Assembly: GCF_040361335.1 (NCBI RefSeq)
Contig: NZ_APNM01000016.1
Coordinates: 1-64,000 of the forward strand
Length of the DNA stretch: 64,000 bases
Origin: APNM01 sp040361335
GTDB taxonomy: Bacteria; Pseudomonadota; Gammaproteobacteria; Nevskiales; Salinisphaeraceae
Direction: 5' to 3'
The notes beneath the pieces were generated by a model. That model was not told the DNA's origin. It did not search any database and saw only the letters and a program-made list of their open reading frames with translations. The stretch's first letter is position 1; each line of letters begins with the position of its first letter. Below are positions 1 through 7,287 of the stretch, piece by piece. The position numbers and the translations under genes are program-made.

Positions 1-985
1 TCTCGCCGTCCACCGGAATGCGCTCCCCGGGGCGCACCCGCACGAGCATGCCGGTCTCGATTGCCTCGACCGGCCAATCCCGCTCGCCGTCGTCGGTCAT
101 CACATGGGCGGTCTCGGGCTGCAGGTCCAGCAGTCGTTTGACCGACTGGGCGCTGCGGGTCTTGACGATCAGCGACAGCCATTCCGAGAACAGGTGATAG
201 GTCAGCACCATGACCGAGACGGCAAAAAACGCCGCCGTGGGGTAGCTTGTCGGTTGCACCACCAGCCCGATCGCGCCGCCGGCGAGGCCGGCGAAGGCGC
301 CGATCTCCACCAGCACATGCTGATTCAGAATACCGCGGCGCAAAGACTGAAACGCCATCATGCCCATGTGCCGGGCCAGGCCGAACACCATCGCCACCGC
401 GAGTGCGGCGGCCAATAGCGGCTCGGTGTCGGCGAGCACGCCGCCGATCCGAAGCGCGAACAATGCGACCCCGCCCGCGGCCAGCCCGCCGCTGCCGGCC
501 AGCGCGGTCACCCTGCCGGCGCCGCGCAGGACCGCATAACCAAAACCGACCAAGGTGACATAGACGAGCGCCGACAGCCCCAGCGTCCAGAGACTGGCGA
601 CCTCGACAATCAGCCCGACCGTGGCCAGGCTCATCGCCAGGGCCACCACGAAGCGATTGCGCTCAACCGCCAGTGCTTGTTCCTGGCGCTCGAATGGTTC
701 GACCTTGCGCGGGTCGCTCAGGGTATAGCCGATCTGCTGGAGGGTGCCCATCAGATCTTTGGCGTTGGCCTGCCGACTGTCGAACTCGACCAGCGCCTGC
801 TCGTGGGTCAGGCTCACCGCCACCTTTGAGACGCCGGGTTTGGCACCCAGCGCCTGCTCGATCGTGCCGGTACACAGCGAGCAGTGCAGGCCGCCGATAT
901 GGGCGCGCACGCGCCGGATGGCCGTCTCGTTCGTGGCTTCCTCGTGCCACGGGGTGACATCGTCTGGGATCGCTGTATCGTTCAT
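1..985 (-). CDS. Heavy-metal P1B-type ATPase, N-terminal part (gene runs off the left edge)
   Basis: This is the amino-terminal ~328 residues of a metal-exporting P-type ATPase; the rest lies beyond base 1. Translation from ATG at 985 gives an N-terminal HMA-like domain with the variant metal motif GGLHCSLC (around residues 30-37), where most family members have GMTCxxC. Several hydrophobic helices follow, then the actuator-domain signature VRPGERIPVDGE at the window edge. The membrane CPx motif and the DKTGT phosphorylation site are outside the window, so the ion cannot be assigned. It is the last visible gene of a minus-strand operon whose promoter (2245-2275) has the ZntR/CadR operator type, which favours divalent soft metals such as Cd, Pb or Zn. 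Mercury is possible because the mer operon is adjacent. Confidence 0.88.
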   Translation of the reverse strand, partial: MNDTAIPDDVTPWHEEATNETAIRRVRAHIGGLHCSLCTGTIEQALGAKPGVSKVAVSLTHEQALVEFDSRQANAKDLMGTLQQIGYTLSDPRKVEPFERQEQALAVERNRFVVALAMSLATVGLIVEVASLWTLGLSALVYVTLVGFGYAVLRGAGRVTALAGSGGLAAGGVALFALRIGGVLADTEPLLAAALAVAMVFGLARHMGMMAFQSLRRGILNQHVLVEIGAFAGLAGGAIGLVVQPTSYPTAAFFAVSVMVLTYHLFSEWLSLIVKTRSAQSVKRLLDLQPETAHVMTDDGERDWPVEAIETGMLVRVRPGERIPVDGE

Positions 986-1040
986 TGTGTTGCCTCTCAC
1001 TGCCGATCGAACCGATGCGGATATTGCGGCGATAGGGTGT

Positions 1041-1274
1041 TCAGGCGTGGTCGCTGTCGGCTTCACCGCTGCATTGGCGGCCTTGCTGCACGGGCGGGCA
1101 CGGCTGACTCCCATACGAGCAGAAAACACAGCAATCCCCGGCTTTCGGCCGCAGCAATTCACCGCATCCGGCGCATTCGTAGAAGTACTGGCAGGCGTCG
1201 ACGGGCATGGTCTCGCGTTCGGCGTGCCCGCAGTGCGGGCAGGTCAGCGTGGATTCGGCGATGACTTCAGACAT
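1041..1274 (-). CDS. GDCCVxC-domain small cysteine-rich protein
   Basis: This 77-residue protein has a zinc-ribbon-like CPHCGH motif near the N terminus, a CAGCG motif in the middle, and the diagnostic GDCCVFCSYG stretch followed by QPCPP. This is the GDCCVxC family, small proteins found beside metal-resistance genes and annotated as putative transporters; their biochemistry is not established. I chose the ATG at 1274 (MSEV) because the in-frame upstream extension overlaps the preceding CcdA-like gene and reads as non-coding. There are nine cysteines in 77 residues, so metal binding is a reasonable inference. It lies between the CcdA-like gene and the P-type ATPase in one operon. Confidence 0.85.
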   Translation of the reverse strand: MSEVIAESTLTCPHCGHAERETMPVDACQYFYECAGCGELLRPKAGDCCVFCSYGSQPCPPVQQGRQCSGEADSDHA

Positions 1275-1311
1275 AACGTCATTCCTCCGGCAATTGAGCA
1301 AATGGAACGCG

Positions 1312-1962
1312 CTAGGCGATGGCGAGCCCGATGGACCACAGCCCCAGTGCAATCAGCACCAGGCCGGTCACACGCGGCATGTGCGACGACCAGCGGGCAA
1401 TGGTGTCCAGCACACGCCGGCCGGGCTTGGTGAACACCGCCAGCAATAGTGGCGAGGACAGCGCCAAGCCGAACACGGCGAGTAACCCGGCGCCATACGC
1501 GATGCCGCCGCCGGCCGCGGCCTGGGCGGCCGCACCACCGAGCAGCACCGCCAGCAGCGGCGCGGCGCAGGCGGGGATATTCAGGGCGAATACCGCGCCC
1601 AGCGTTGCGCCGGCGCCGTGCGTCGAAATTCGTGGCAGCAGGCGGTCGCTGGCGCGGATCAGCCATCCTGCGCCGCCGCCGACATAGACCACGCCGAGCA
1701 CGACGTAGAGGCTGCCCAGCGCAGCCCAGAGCCCGTGCTGGACACCCAGGAAACGGCTGCCCAGCCAGGCGGCCAGTACGCCCAGTGCAGCCATGGCCGC
1801 GGCCCGCACGCCGGCAAACACCGTGGTTTGCCACCACCGCTGGCGTGGCGGCAGCCGGTCCAGCACTTTCAGAAATAGCAGGTGGCTGCCCACCGAGCAT
1901 GGCTCCACGAATGCGAACAGCCCCAGGCCCGCCGACAAAGCCAGCCATTGTGCGGTGTCCAT
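1312..1962 (-). CDS. CcdA/DsbD-like transmembrane protein
   Basis: This 216-residue integral membrane protein has about six hydrophobic helices. It carries the paired-cysteine motifs of the CcdA/DsbD transmembrane domain: FVEPCSVG in helix 1 and IPACAAPLL in the middle. Family members pass electrons from cytoplasmic thioredoxin to periplasmic thiols. Here the gene sits between an HMA protein and a GDCCVxC protein, 3 bp downstream of the former, so a role in keeping metal-binding cysteines reduced, or in moving a thiol-bound metal, is inferred from context only. No cytochrome c maturation gene is nearby. A member of the wider LysE/CcdA superfamily acting directly in metal transport is an alternative. 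Confidence 0.8.
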   Translation of the reverse strand: MDTAQWLALSAGLGLFAFVEPCSVGSHLLFLKVLDRLPPRQRWWQTTVFAGVRAAAMAALGVLAAWLGSRFLGVQHGLWAALGSLYVVLGVVYVGGGAGWLIRASDRLLPRISTHGAGATLGAVFALNIPACAAPLLAVLLGGAAAQAAAGGGIAYGAGLLAVFGLALSSPLLLAVFTKPGRRVLDTIARWSSHMPRVTGLVLIALGLWSIGLAIA

Positions 1963-1965
1963 CGG

Positions 1966-2184
1966 CTACGCCGGGATCGACGCAGCCGTATAACCTGCTT
2001 CCTGTACGGCTTGCGCCAAGGTGTGCGCCGATGTTTGGTCGGCGTCGTGCGCAATCCGAGCCTGTTTCGACTCCAGCGATACAGTGACGCCTTTCACGCC
2101 CGCCTGCTGCTCCAGGACGTGGGTCACGATCTCGACACAGCCTTGGCAGTGTATGCCGTCGATGGTCAAGGTGGTGGTCTGCAT
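1966..2184 (-). CDS. Small HMA metallochaperone-like protein
   Basis: This 72-residue single-domain heavy-metal-associated protein has the ferredoxin-like HMA pattern and a metal motif GIHCQGC at about residues 10-16 in place of GMTCxxC. It has no signal peptide, so it should act in the cytoplasm as a soft-metal chaperone or sensor domain. It is the first gene after the MerR-type promoter at 2245-2275, followed with 3 bp spacing by the CcdA-like gene. By position it would deliver metal to the P-type ATPase encoded at the end of the operon; that is inference. The His before the first Cys differs from copper chaperones, which usually have Thr. Confidence 0.88.
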   Translation of the reverse strand: MQTTTLTIDGIHCQGCVEIVTHVLEQQAGVKGVTVSLESKQARIAHDADQTSAHTLAQAVQEAGYTAASIPA

Positions 2185-2244
2185 AATGCCCTCCTCAGAT
2201 TCGTGGCCGGACGTCGAACCCGTGTTTCCACAAGTCTGAAGAGC

Positions 2245-2275
2245 AATATAGAAGCTGGAGTCGACTCCAGGTCAA
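2245..2275 (-). promoter_or_regulatory. MerR-family promoter/operator of the HMA-CcdA-GDCC-ATPase operon
   Basis: Reading the minus strand, a TTGACC -35 (2270-2275) and a TATATT -10 (2245-2250) are separated by 19 bp. A perfect 16-bp palindrome CTGGAGTCGACTCCAG (2255-2270) fills most of the spacer. Overlong spacers with a central dyad are the hallmark of MerR-family promoters, and this dyad closely resembles the GGAGTCGACTCC core known from zntA-type promoters. The likely regulator is the CadR/ZntR-like protein at 6446-6844. Confidence 0.85.
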
Positions 2276-2403
2276 GAGCGTGAATGTCCAAGTTATTCTG
2301 GCGGCGCCGCTCGCGGATCGGAGAAACCGTCTGTCGACCTGAGCGGTCGACGAATACGTGACGAGCACGATGGATACCGTTTTGATGCTTGAAATATTAC
2401 TTG

Positions 2404-2419
2404 TTATTTTTCGAAATAA
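2404..2419. promoter_or_regulatory. AT-rich inverted repeat upstream of the CadC-type gene
   Basis: TTATTT-TTCG-AAATAA forms a 6-4-6 inverted repeat about 24 bp before the ArsR/CadC-type start. AT-rich imperfect dyads near the start codon are usual for SmtB/CadC autoregulation. No clear -10/-35 pair could be placed. Confidence 0.4.
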
Positions 2420-2442
2420 TGAAAATGATTCTGAGTTCAATC

Positions 2443-2823
2443 ATGGCCGACACAATTTGCGCGCAACACTGTTTTCACCCCGACACCGTCGCCGCGGTAC
2501 AAGCACGCTTGGACGAAGACGAGCAACGCGATCCCGACGCGGCGGCGTGGTTCAAGACCTTGGGCAATCCGCGCCGATTGACCATCCTGCGGGCGCTGCG
2601 CCACGGCGAGCTGTGCGTGTGCGACATCGCCGTGCTGCTGGGCTTGAGTCTCGGCGCCACATCGCAGCAACTCAAGCAACTGCGCCAGCAAGGCTGGCTG
2701 GCCGTGCGCCACGACGGGCGCATGGTCTACTACCGATTGCACAAGGCGGCGCCGTTCGCGCGTCTCGAGACCGAACTGGCAAACCTGGCGACGCAGGTCG
2801 CCCCGCTTGAATACAGCGCGTGA
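2443..2823 (+). CDS. ArsR/SmtB-family repressor, CadC type
   Basis: This 126-residue winged-helix regulator has the four cysteines in the arrangement of CadC: Cys6 and Cys10 in the N-terminal arm (ICAQHC) and Cys58 and Cys60 in the alpha-3 helix (ELCVCD). In CadC these form the Cd/Pb/Zn-sensing site, so loss of DNA binding on Cd, Pb or Zn is predicted. The recognition helix region (LGLSLGATSQQLKQL) and the wing (HDGRMVYYRL) are intact. I chose the ATG at 2443 (MADT) because the upstream in-frame residues are hydrophobic and absent from the family. It is divergent from the HMA/ATPase operon and 52 bp before merR, so it may control the leftward operon, itself, or both. Confidence 0.88.
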   Translation: MADTICAQHCFHPDTVAAVQARLDEDEQRDPDAAAWFKTLGNPRRLTILRALRHGELCVCDIAVLLGLSLGATSQQLKQLRQQGWLAVRHDGRMVYYRLHKAAPFARLETELANLATQVAPLEYSA

Positions 2824-2874
2824 GGCGGACGCGATGACGCAGATTACGCAAGTAATTGAGCGATCCGATTCGGC

Positions 2875-3291
2875 ATGAAACAGTCCACGCCGCAGCGTTC
2901 TGACATGACCATCGGTCAGGTGGCCAAGGCCGCGAGTGTCAATCTGCAAACCGTGCGCTACTACCAGCGTCGCGGTCTGATCGAGCAACCCTCCAAACCG
3001 CTGTCTGGCTACCGCCGTTACCCCGCCGAGACGGTGGATCGCATCCGCTTCATCAAACGCGCCCAGGCGCTCGGTTTTTCCTTGGCCGAGATCGCCGAGC
3101 TGCTGGATCTGGGTGACGGGCGCTGCGCAGACGTGCGCCGCGTGGCCGAGCATCAGCGTGACTTGGTTAGCTCGCGCGTCGAGGAGCTCGCTGCCATGCG
3201 CCGGACCCTGGACGAGCTGATCGAGCGTTGTCGACAGGGGGAGGAGCCCACCCATTGCCCGTTGATCGAAACCCTTTCCAGATCCGAGTGA
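2875..3291 (+). CDS. merR: Mercury-responsive regulator MerR
   Basis: This 138-residue MerR-family activator has an N-terminal winged helix (MTIGQVAKAA, then QTVRYYQRRGLI). Its three mercury-ligand cysteines are at residues 84, 119 and 128, with the same spacing (35 and 9) as Cys82, Cys117 and Cys126 of the well-studied Tn501 MerR. That is strong evidence for Hg(II) sensing. Unlike the classical divergent arrangement of Tn21/Tn501, the gene lies on the same strand and directly upstream of its target promoter (3309-3340), the layout seen in several chromosomal and broad-host mer operons. Confidence 0.93.
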   Translation: MKQSTPQRSDMTIGQVAKAASVNLQTVRYYQRRGLIEQPSKPLSGYRRYPAETVDRIRFIKRAQALGFSLAEIAELLDLGDGRCADVRRVAEHQRDLVSSRVEELAAMRRTLDELIERCRQGEEPTHCPLIETLSRSE

Positions 3292-3308
3292 CCCATGCCT
3301 GAAAAGGC

Positions 3309-3340
3309 TTGACACGGTACCCAGGTACCGCGTTTAGGCT
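3309..3340 (+). promoter_or_regulatory. mer operator-promoter
   Basis: A TTGACA -35 (3309-3314) and a TAGGCT -10 (3335-3340) are separated by an overlong 20-bp spacer. Inside it lies a perfect 7-2-7 dyad, CGGTACC-CA-GGTACCG (3315-3330). The GTAC-containing half sites match the mer operator type and differ from the GGAG half sites of the other MerR-type promoters in this window. It drives merT and the genes behind it. Confidence 0.88.
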
Positions 3341-3379
3341 TTGCTGCGTTCGTTGGACTATTGGATACGGAGCAAGGTC

Positions 3380-3742
3380 ATGAACGAGTCTACCGCGACT
3401 TCCGGTCGCACCGCCTGGGCCCAGGTCGGCGCCGTGCTGGCGGCGATCGGCGCCTCCCTGTGCTGCGTCGCGCCGCTGGTATTGCTTTCCATCGGCGTGG
3501 GCGGCGCCTGGATGAGCTCGCTCACCGCGCTGGAGCCCTACCGGCCGATCTTCGTCATCGCCACCATGGCGCTGCTGGGTTTCGCCGGCTGGCGGTTGTA
3601 TCGCCGCGAGGACGATTGCGCGCCCGGCGAGGCCTGCGCCAATCCGGCGGTCAAGCGCCGCCAGCGCCTGATCTTCTGGCTGGTGGCGGTGCCGATATTG
3701 GTTCTGCTGGCCTTCCCCTGGTACGCGCCGGCCTTTCTTTGA
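3380..3742 (+). CDS. merT: Mercuric transport protein MerT
   Basis: This 120-residue inner-membrane protein has three hydrophobic helices. The vicinal cysteine pair SLCCVAPL in helix 1 and a second pair in the loop after helix 2 (DDCAPGEAC) are the Hg(II) relay cysteines of MerT. The protein takes Hg(II) from periplasmic MerP and passes it through the membrane to MerA. The start at 3380 (MNES) is chosen over an upstream in-frame codon because it follows an AGCAAGG ribosome site and removes a non-conserved extension. It is first in the operon after the mer promoter. Confidence 0.93.
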   Translation: MNESTATSGRTAWAQVGAVLAAIGASLCCVAPLVLLSIGVGGAWMSSLTALEPYRPIFVIATMALLGFAGWRLYRREDDCAPGEACANPAVKRRQRLIFWLVAVPILVLLAFPWYAPAFL

Positions 3743-3767
3743 AGCCTGAATTCCGAGGAGTGATCCC

Positions 3768-4067
3768 ATGCACCGACGTCGATTCATTGCTTCCCTCATC
3801 ACAACGCTGTTGCTGTTTGCGGCCTGGATGCCGGCCGTCGGCGCCGCGGCCGAGGAAACCGTGACTCTCAGGGTCGACAACATGACCTGCGCCATGTGCC
3901 CGGTCACCGTGCGCAAGGCCCTGGAGCGGGTCGAGGGCGTGCAATCCGCCAAGGTCGACTTCGAATCCAAGATCGCCACCGTGATCTACGACCCGGAACG
4001 CGCCACGGTATCGGATCTGACCGCAGCCACGACCAACGCCGGTTATCCCTCGAAGCGCAAGGAGTAG
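3768..4067 (+). CDS. merP: Periplasmic mercury-binding protein MerP
   Basis: This 99-residue protein has a cleavable signal peptide ending near residue 27 (VGAAA) and a single HMA domain carrying the mercury motif MTCAMCP. It binds Hg(II) in the periplasm and transfers it to MerT. The residues after the domain (AGYPSKRK) match the usual MerP C terminus. It lies 25 bp after merT and 6 bp before merF. Confidence 0.94.
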   Translation: MHRRRFIASLITTLLLFAAWMPAVGAAAEETVTLRVDNMTCAMCPVTVRKALERVEGVQSAKVDFESKIATVIYDPERATVSDLTAATTNAGYPSKRKE

Positions 4068-4073
4068 GGCGTC

Positions 4074-4289
4074 ATGAGCCGCAACGAGAAGCTGCTCGGC
4101 ACCGGCCTCGTCGGCACAATCGTCGCCGCCCTGTGCTGCTTCACGCCGGTGCTGGTGATCCTGTTCGGCGTGGTCGGCCTGTCGGCTCTGGTCGGCACTC
4201 TCGACTACGTGCTGCCGCCGGCGCTGGCCTTCTTTATCGGCCTGACGATCTACGCCGTCTGGCGGCGCCAGACGGCGAAAAACTGCTGA
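4074..4289 (+). CDS. merF: Mercury transporter MerF
   Basis: This 71-residue protein has two hydrophobic helices and a vicinal cysteine pair ALCCFTPVLV in helix 1, as in MerF. Known MerF proteins (about 80 residues) have a second cysteine pair; here only one further Cys is present, at the C-terminal end (KNC). Even so, length, topology and position between merP and merA support the name. It would offer an alternative Hg(II) uptake route to MerT. Confidence 0.87.
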   Translation: MSRNEKLLGTGLVGTIVAALCCFTPVLVILFGVVGLSALVGTLDYVLPPALAFFIGLTIYAVWRRQTAKNC

Positions 4290-4312
4290 ATTCATATCCT
4301 GGGAATATCGCC

Positions 4313-5962
4313 ATGCAACGCACCCTCGCCATTACCGGCATGACCTGCGAGCACTGTGCCCGCACGGTCGAAGACGCGCTCAACGCGCTGTCCGGCGTGC
4401 GCGCCGACGTGTCCTATCCCGCGCGCCGCGCCCAGGTCGAGCTGTCCGACGGCGCGGACGAGACCGCGCTGATCGAGGCGGTGCGCGCCAAGGGCTACGA
4501 CGCCCGGGCCTTGGACGACGATCAGGCGGCCACCGGGCCGCCGATCGCCGCGGGCGGCGACGGCAGCGGCCTGCACATCGCCATCATCGGCAGCGGTGGC
4601 GGCGCCTTCGCGGCCGCGATCCGCGCCGCCGAGGCCGGCGCCCGCGTGACCATGATCGAGTCCGGCGAGGTCATCGGCGGCACCTGCGTTAATGTCGGCT
4701 GCGTGCCCTCCAAGATCCAGATCCGCGCGGCGCAGCTCGCCCAATACCAGCGCGACAATCCCTTCGAGGGCCTGGCCGATCATGCGCCGGCCATCGACCG
4801 ACCGCGTATCACGGCCCAACAGCAGGCGCGGGTCGCCGAGCTGCGCCAAGCCAAGTACCAGAAAATCCTGGACGACAACCCGAGCATCGATATAATCCGC
4901 GGCCGCGCCCGCTTCGAGGACGTCCACACCCTGTTCGTCGACTTGCAGGACGGCGGGCAAACGCGGGTCACCGCCGATCGCGTGCTGATCGCCACCGGCG
5001 CCTCGCCCTTGATTCCGCCGATTCCGGGTCTTGCCGATGCCCCGTACTGGACGTCGGACGACGCTGTATTCAGCGACCAAGCCCCGGAGCACCTGCTCGT
5101 CATCGGCTCGTCGGTGGTGGCAGTCGAGCAGGCCCAGGCCTTCGCCCGCCTGGGCTCGAAAGTCACGATACTGGCGCGTGGCACATTGCTATCGAGCGAG
5201 GATCCGGATCTGGGCGCGGGTCTCACCGAAGCCTTCCGCGCCGAGGGCATTGACGTGCGCGAGCACACCCAGGCCAGCGCGGTCCGTTACGAATCGGAGC
5301 AGTTCGTGTTGGAGGCCAGGGACGGTCCGATCCGCGGCGACCGTCTATTGGTGGCCACCGGCCGCGCCCCGAACACCCGCGACCTGGATCTGGAGCGGGT
5401 CGGTGTCGAGACCGACGAGCGTGGCGGCATCAAAGTGGACGAGTCCCTGCGAACCAGTGCCGAGCATATCTATGCCACCGGCGATTGCACCCACTTGCCG
5501 CAGCTCGTTTATGTCGCCGCCGCCGGCGGCACCCGCGCGGCGGTGAACATGACCGGCGGCGAGGCCGCCCTGGACCTGGCCGCCATGCCGGCGGTGATCT
5601 TCACCGAGCCGCAGGTGGCGACGGTGGGCCTGGACGAGAGCCAGGCCCAGGTGCACGGCATCGCAACCGAGACGCGCACCTTGGGATTGGAAAATGTGCC
5701 GCGGGCGCTGGCCAACTTCGAGACCCGCGGCTTCGTCAAGCTGGTCGCCGAGGCCGGCAGCCATCGCCTGTTGGGCGCCCAGGTCCTGGCCCCCGAGGCC
5801 GGCGAGATGATCCAGACCGCGGCGCTGGCCGTGCATCAGGGCATGACCGTCGAGGCCCTCGGCGATCTGCTGTTTCCGTATCTGGTGCACGTCGAGGCGC
5901 TCAAGCTCTGCGCCCAGACCTTCACCAAGGACGTGGAACAGCTTTCATGTTGTGCCGGATAA
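4313..5962 (+). CDS. merA: Mercuric reductase MerA
   Basis: This 549-residue flavoprotein reduces Hg(II) to volatile Hg(0) with NADPH in the cytoplasm. It has one N-terminal HMA domain (GMTCEHC, residues 9-15), an FAD-binding GSGGGAFAAA loop near residue 90, the redox-active disulfide GTCVNVGCVPSK near 122-133, an NADPH-binding segment near 265, and the second FAD motif YATGDC. The C-terminal vicinal pair LSCC (Cys546-Cys547) is the one that hands Hg(II) to the active site. The ATG at 4313 is preceded by GGGAAT. The catalytic set is complete, so the enzyme should be active. Confidence 0.96.
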   Translation: MQRTLAITGMTCEHCARTVEDALNALSGVRADVSYPARRAQVELSDGADETALIEAVRAKGYDARALDDDQAATGPPIAAGGDGSGLHIAIIGSGGGAFAAAIRAAEAGARVTMIESGEVIGGTCVNVGCVPSKIQIRAAQLAQYQRDNPFEGLADHAPAIDRPRITAQQQARVAELRQAKYQKILDDNPSIDIIRGRARFEDVHTLFVDLQDGGQTRVTADRVLIATGASPLIPPIPGLADAPYWTSDDAVFSDQAPEHLLVIGSSVVAVEQAQAFARLGSKVTILARGTLLSSEDPDLGAGLTEAFRAEGIDVREHTQASAVRYESEQFVLEARDGPIRGDRLLVATGRAPNTRDLDLERVGVETDERGGIKVDESLRTSAEHIYATGDCTHLPQLVYVAAAGGTRAAVNMTGGEAALDLAAMPAVIFTEPQVATVGLDESQAQVHGIATETRTLGLENVPRALANFETRGFVKLVAEAGSHRLLGAQVLAPEAGEMIQTAALAVHQGMTVEALGDLLFPYLVHVEALKLCAQTFTKDVEQLSCCAG

Positions 5963-5993
5963 ACCGGATTGGTCCATTCCGCGAGGTCCCATC

Positions 5994-6505
5994 ATGAGTT
6001 TTCAACGTCAATCTACAGGCTTGGTCGGCTCGTTGTTCGTAAGTGCCTGTTGTCTCGGGGCCGGCCCCATTCTCGCGGCCCTGGCCGCCGCCCTGGGTTT
6101 CAGTGCCTTCAGTTCGATTCTCAATATCTATGTACTGGGCCCCTTGATGACGCTCTCCGTGCTGTGGATCGGCACACGCAGGGACGCGCACTCCGCGGCG
6201 CCGCGCGACGTTATGCCCCGTTCTGGGTCGGCTTGCTCGGCGGCGGCGTGGCCTGGCTCGGCGTCATGTTGCCGCCTGTGATCGCGGGCACGCGCAGCCT
6301 GGGCACGGCTCTGATCATTGCTGTAATGGCGATCTTGGTCGCGGCTTCGCTCTGGAGTCAGGTTGATCAAAGCAGCGTTCGTTCGACGCGTGCTTCGTCA
6401 TCGAAAGATAGCGTAGCCGGCGGGCCGGAGCAGTTCCAGCCTGCGTCAATCCGGCTGTTCGAGTCCTTCGAGAATCGGACACCCCTGATTGCTGCCCTGG
6501 CATAG
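5994..6505 (+). pseudogene. Extra mercury-transport membrane protein, frameshifted
   Basis: From ATG 5994 the reading frame gives a hydrophobic protein with a SACCLGAGP vicinal cysteine pair, as in MerT-type transporters, and runs well for about 70 codons. It then shifts frame near 6200-6220. The second half of the protein (RRYAPFWVGLLGG, then two hydrophobic helices) continues in the next frame to 6505. Joining the frames yields a plausible three-to-four-helix transporter. The break is either a real mutation or a sequencing error in the GC-rich stretch gcggcgccgcgcg. It sits 31 bp after merA in the same operon. Its tail overlaps the convergent MerR-type gene by 60 bp, so the joined frame may really end earlier. 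Confidence 0.7.
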
Positions 6506-6844
6506 CTCGTGCAGTTGGCGCAGTTCGCGCTGAAGCTGCTCCAGATCGGTCAGGCGCCGCTGGATATCGTCCAGCTTGTGCGCCGTCAACCGGGCGACCG
6601 CCGGCCGGGCTTCGTCGCGGCAGCTTCGAAGTTCAAGGAGCTGGCGAATCTCGTCGAGTGAAAAATCGCAGCGCTGGGCCCGTTGAATGAAGTGAAGCCG
6701 CGACACATCTGCCTGATCGTAGCGGCGTCGGCCGCCGGAGTCGCGGGCGACCCGCGGCAGCAGGCCGATCTTTTCATAGTAACGCAGTGTATCGACCGAT
6801 AGGCCGGTCATTTTGGCGGTTTCGCCGATGGGGGTTCCGAACAT
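6446..6844 (-). CDS. MerR-family metal regulator, CadR/ZntR-like
   Basis: This 132-residue regulator has the N-terminal DNA-binding region IGETAKMTGLSVDTLRYYEK and a dimerisation helix. Cysteines lie at residues 59, 75, 115 and 122. The C-terminal pair LCQGSNQGC has a 7-residue spacing, unlike the 9 of MerR and closer to Cd/Pb/Zn sensors of the CadR type. Its own upstream region carries a GGAG-type dyad (6955-6985) like those at 2245, 7026 and 7257, so it probably autoregulates and controls the other three promoters. The effector is inferred from operator type and cysteine spacing. Confidence 0.85.
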   Translation of the reverse strand: MFGTPIGETAKMTGLSVDTLRYYEKIGLLPRVARDSGGRRRYDQADVSRLHFIQRAQRCDFSLDEIRQLLELRSCRDEARPAVARLTAHKLDDIQRRLTDLEQLQRELRQLHELCQGSNQGCPILEGLEQPD

Positions 6845-6954
6845 GGCGGTCTCTGGGTCGTTACGGCAGCGCGGTTGATTACCGCAACTTGAAAGTCGAA
6901 ATCAACACCAAGTATGAGGGCGCCAGGTTGACTGTGGAATCAGCCTTCGAAATT

Positions 6955-6985
6955 AGTTTGCATACTGGAGTTGGCTCCAGGTCAA
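6955..6985 (-). promoter_or_regulatory. MerR-type promoter of the CadR-like gene
   Basis: On the minus strand TTGACC (6980-6985) is followed after 19 bp by CAAACT (6955-6960), a poor -10. The dyad CTGGAG-TTGG-CTCCAG lies at 6965-6980. The -35 and half sites are the same as in the promoter at 2245-2275. Autoregulation of the gene at 6446-6844 is the natural reading. Confidence 0.7.
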
Positions 6986-7025
6986 GCCCGCAATCGTCCC
7001 TTGGGTAGCGTCGCTCCAAGCCTGT

Positions 7026-7057
7026 TTGACATGGAGCTAGCTCCAAATTGGGATTTA
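7026..7057 (+). promoter_or_regulatory. MerR-type promoter, rightward, first of two
   Basis: TTGACA (7026-7031) is followed by a perfect 14-bp palindrome TGGAGCTAGCTCCA (7032-7045) and, at 20-bp spacing, GATTTA (7052-7057). It lies back to back with the leftward promoter at 6955-6985 and has the same GGAG half sites. Confidence 0.75.
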
Positions 7058-7256
7058 TATGCTTCTGCAATAACCACTGGCGTTGAATCATGGAACGTTT
7101 CCACAGCGCAAAGCACGGATAAATGCGCGAGTCGTACGCGAAGCGAACACTTCGATCATCCACAACCATGGCCACGGAGACTCGGGTGTGGCTCTTCGTG
7201 GGGGCCAGCGCCTCGGTCCACTCGATCGCGTGGTTGTTAATTGACGGCAAAAAGAG

Positions 7257-7287
7257 TTGATCTGGAGCCGGGTCCAGCTATTAGTTT
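7257..7287 (+). promoter_or_regulatory. MerR-type promoter, rightward, second of two
   Basis: TTGATC (7257-7262), a 19-bp spacer holding the imperfect dyad CTGGAGCCGGGTCCAG (7262-7277), and TAGTTT (7282-7287). It is the promoter nearest to the gene at 7440 and is the likeliest to drive it. Confidence 0.65.

Noticed and set aside
6879..7250. A 123-codon minus-strand open frame between the CadR-like gene and the 7440 gene
   Set aside because: It runs across three MerR-type promoter sequences and has no recognisable domain or ribosome site.
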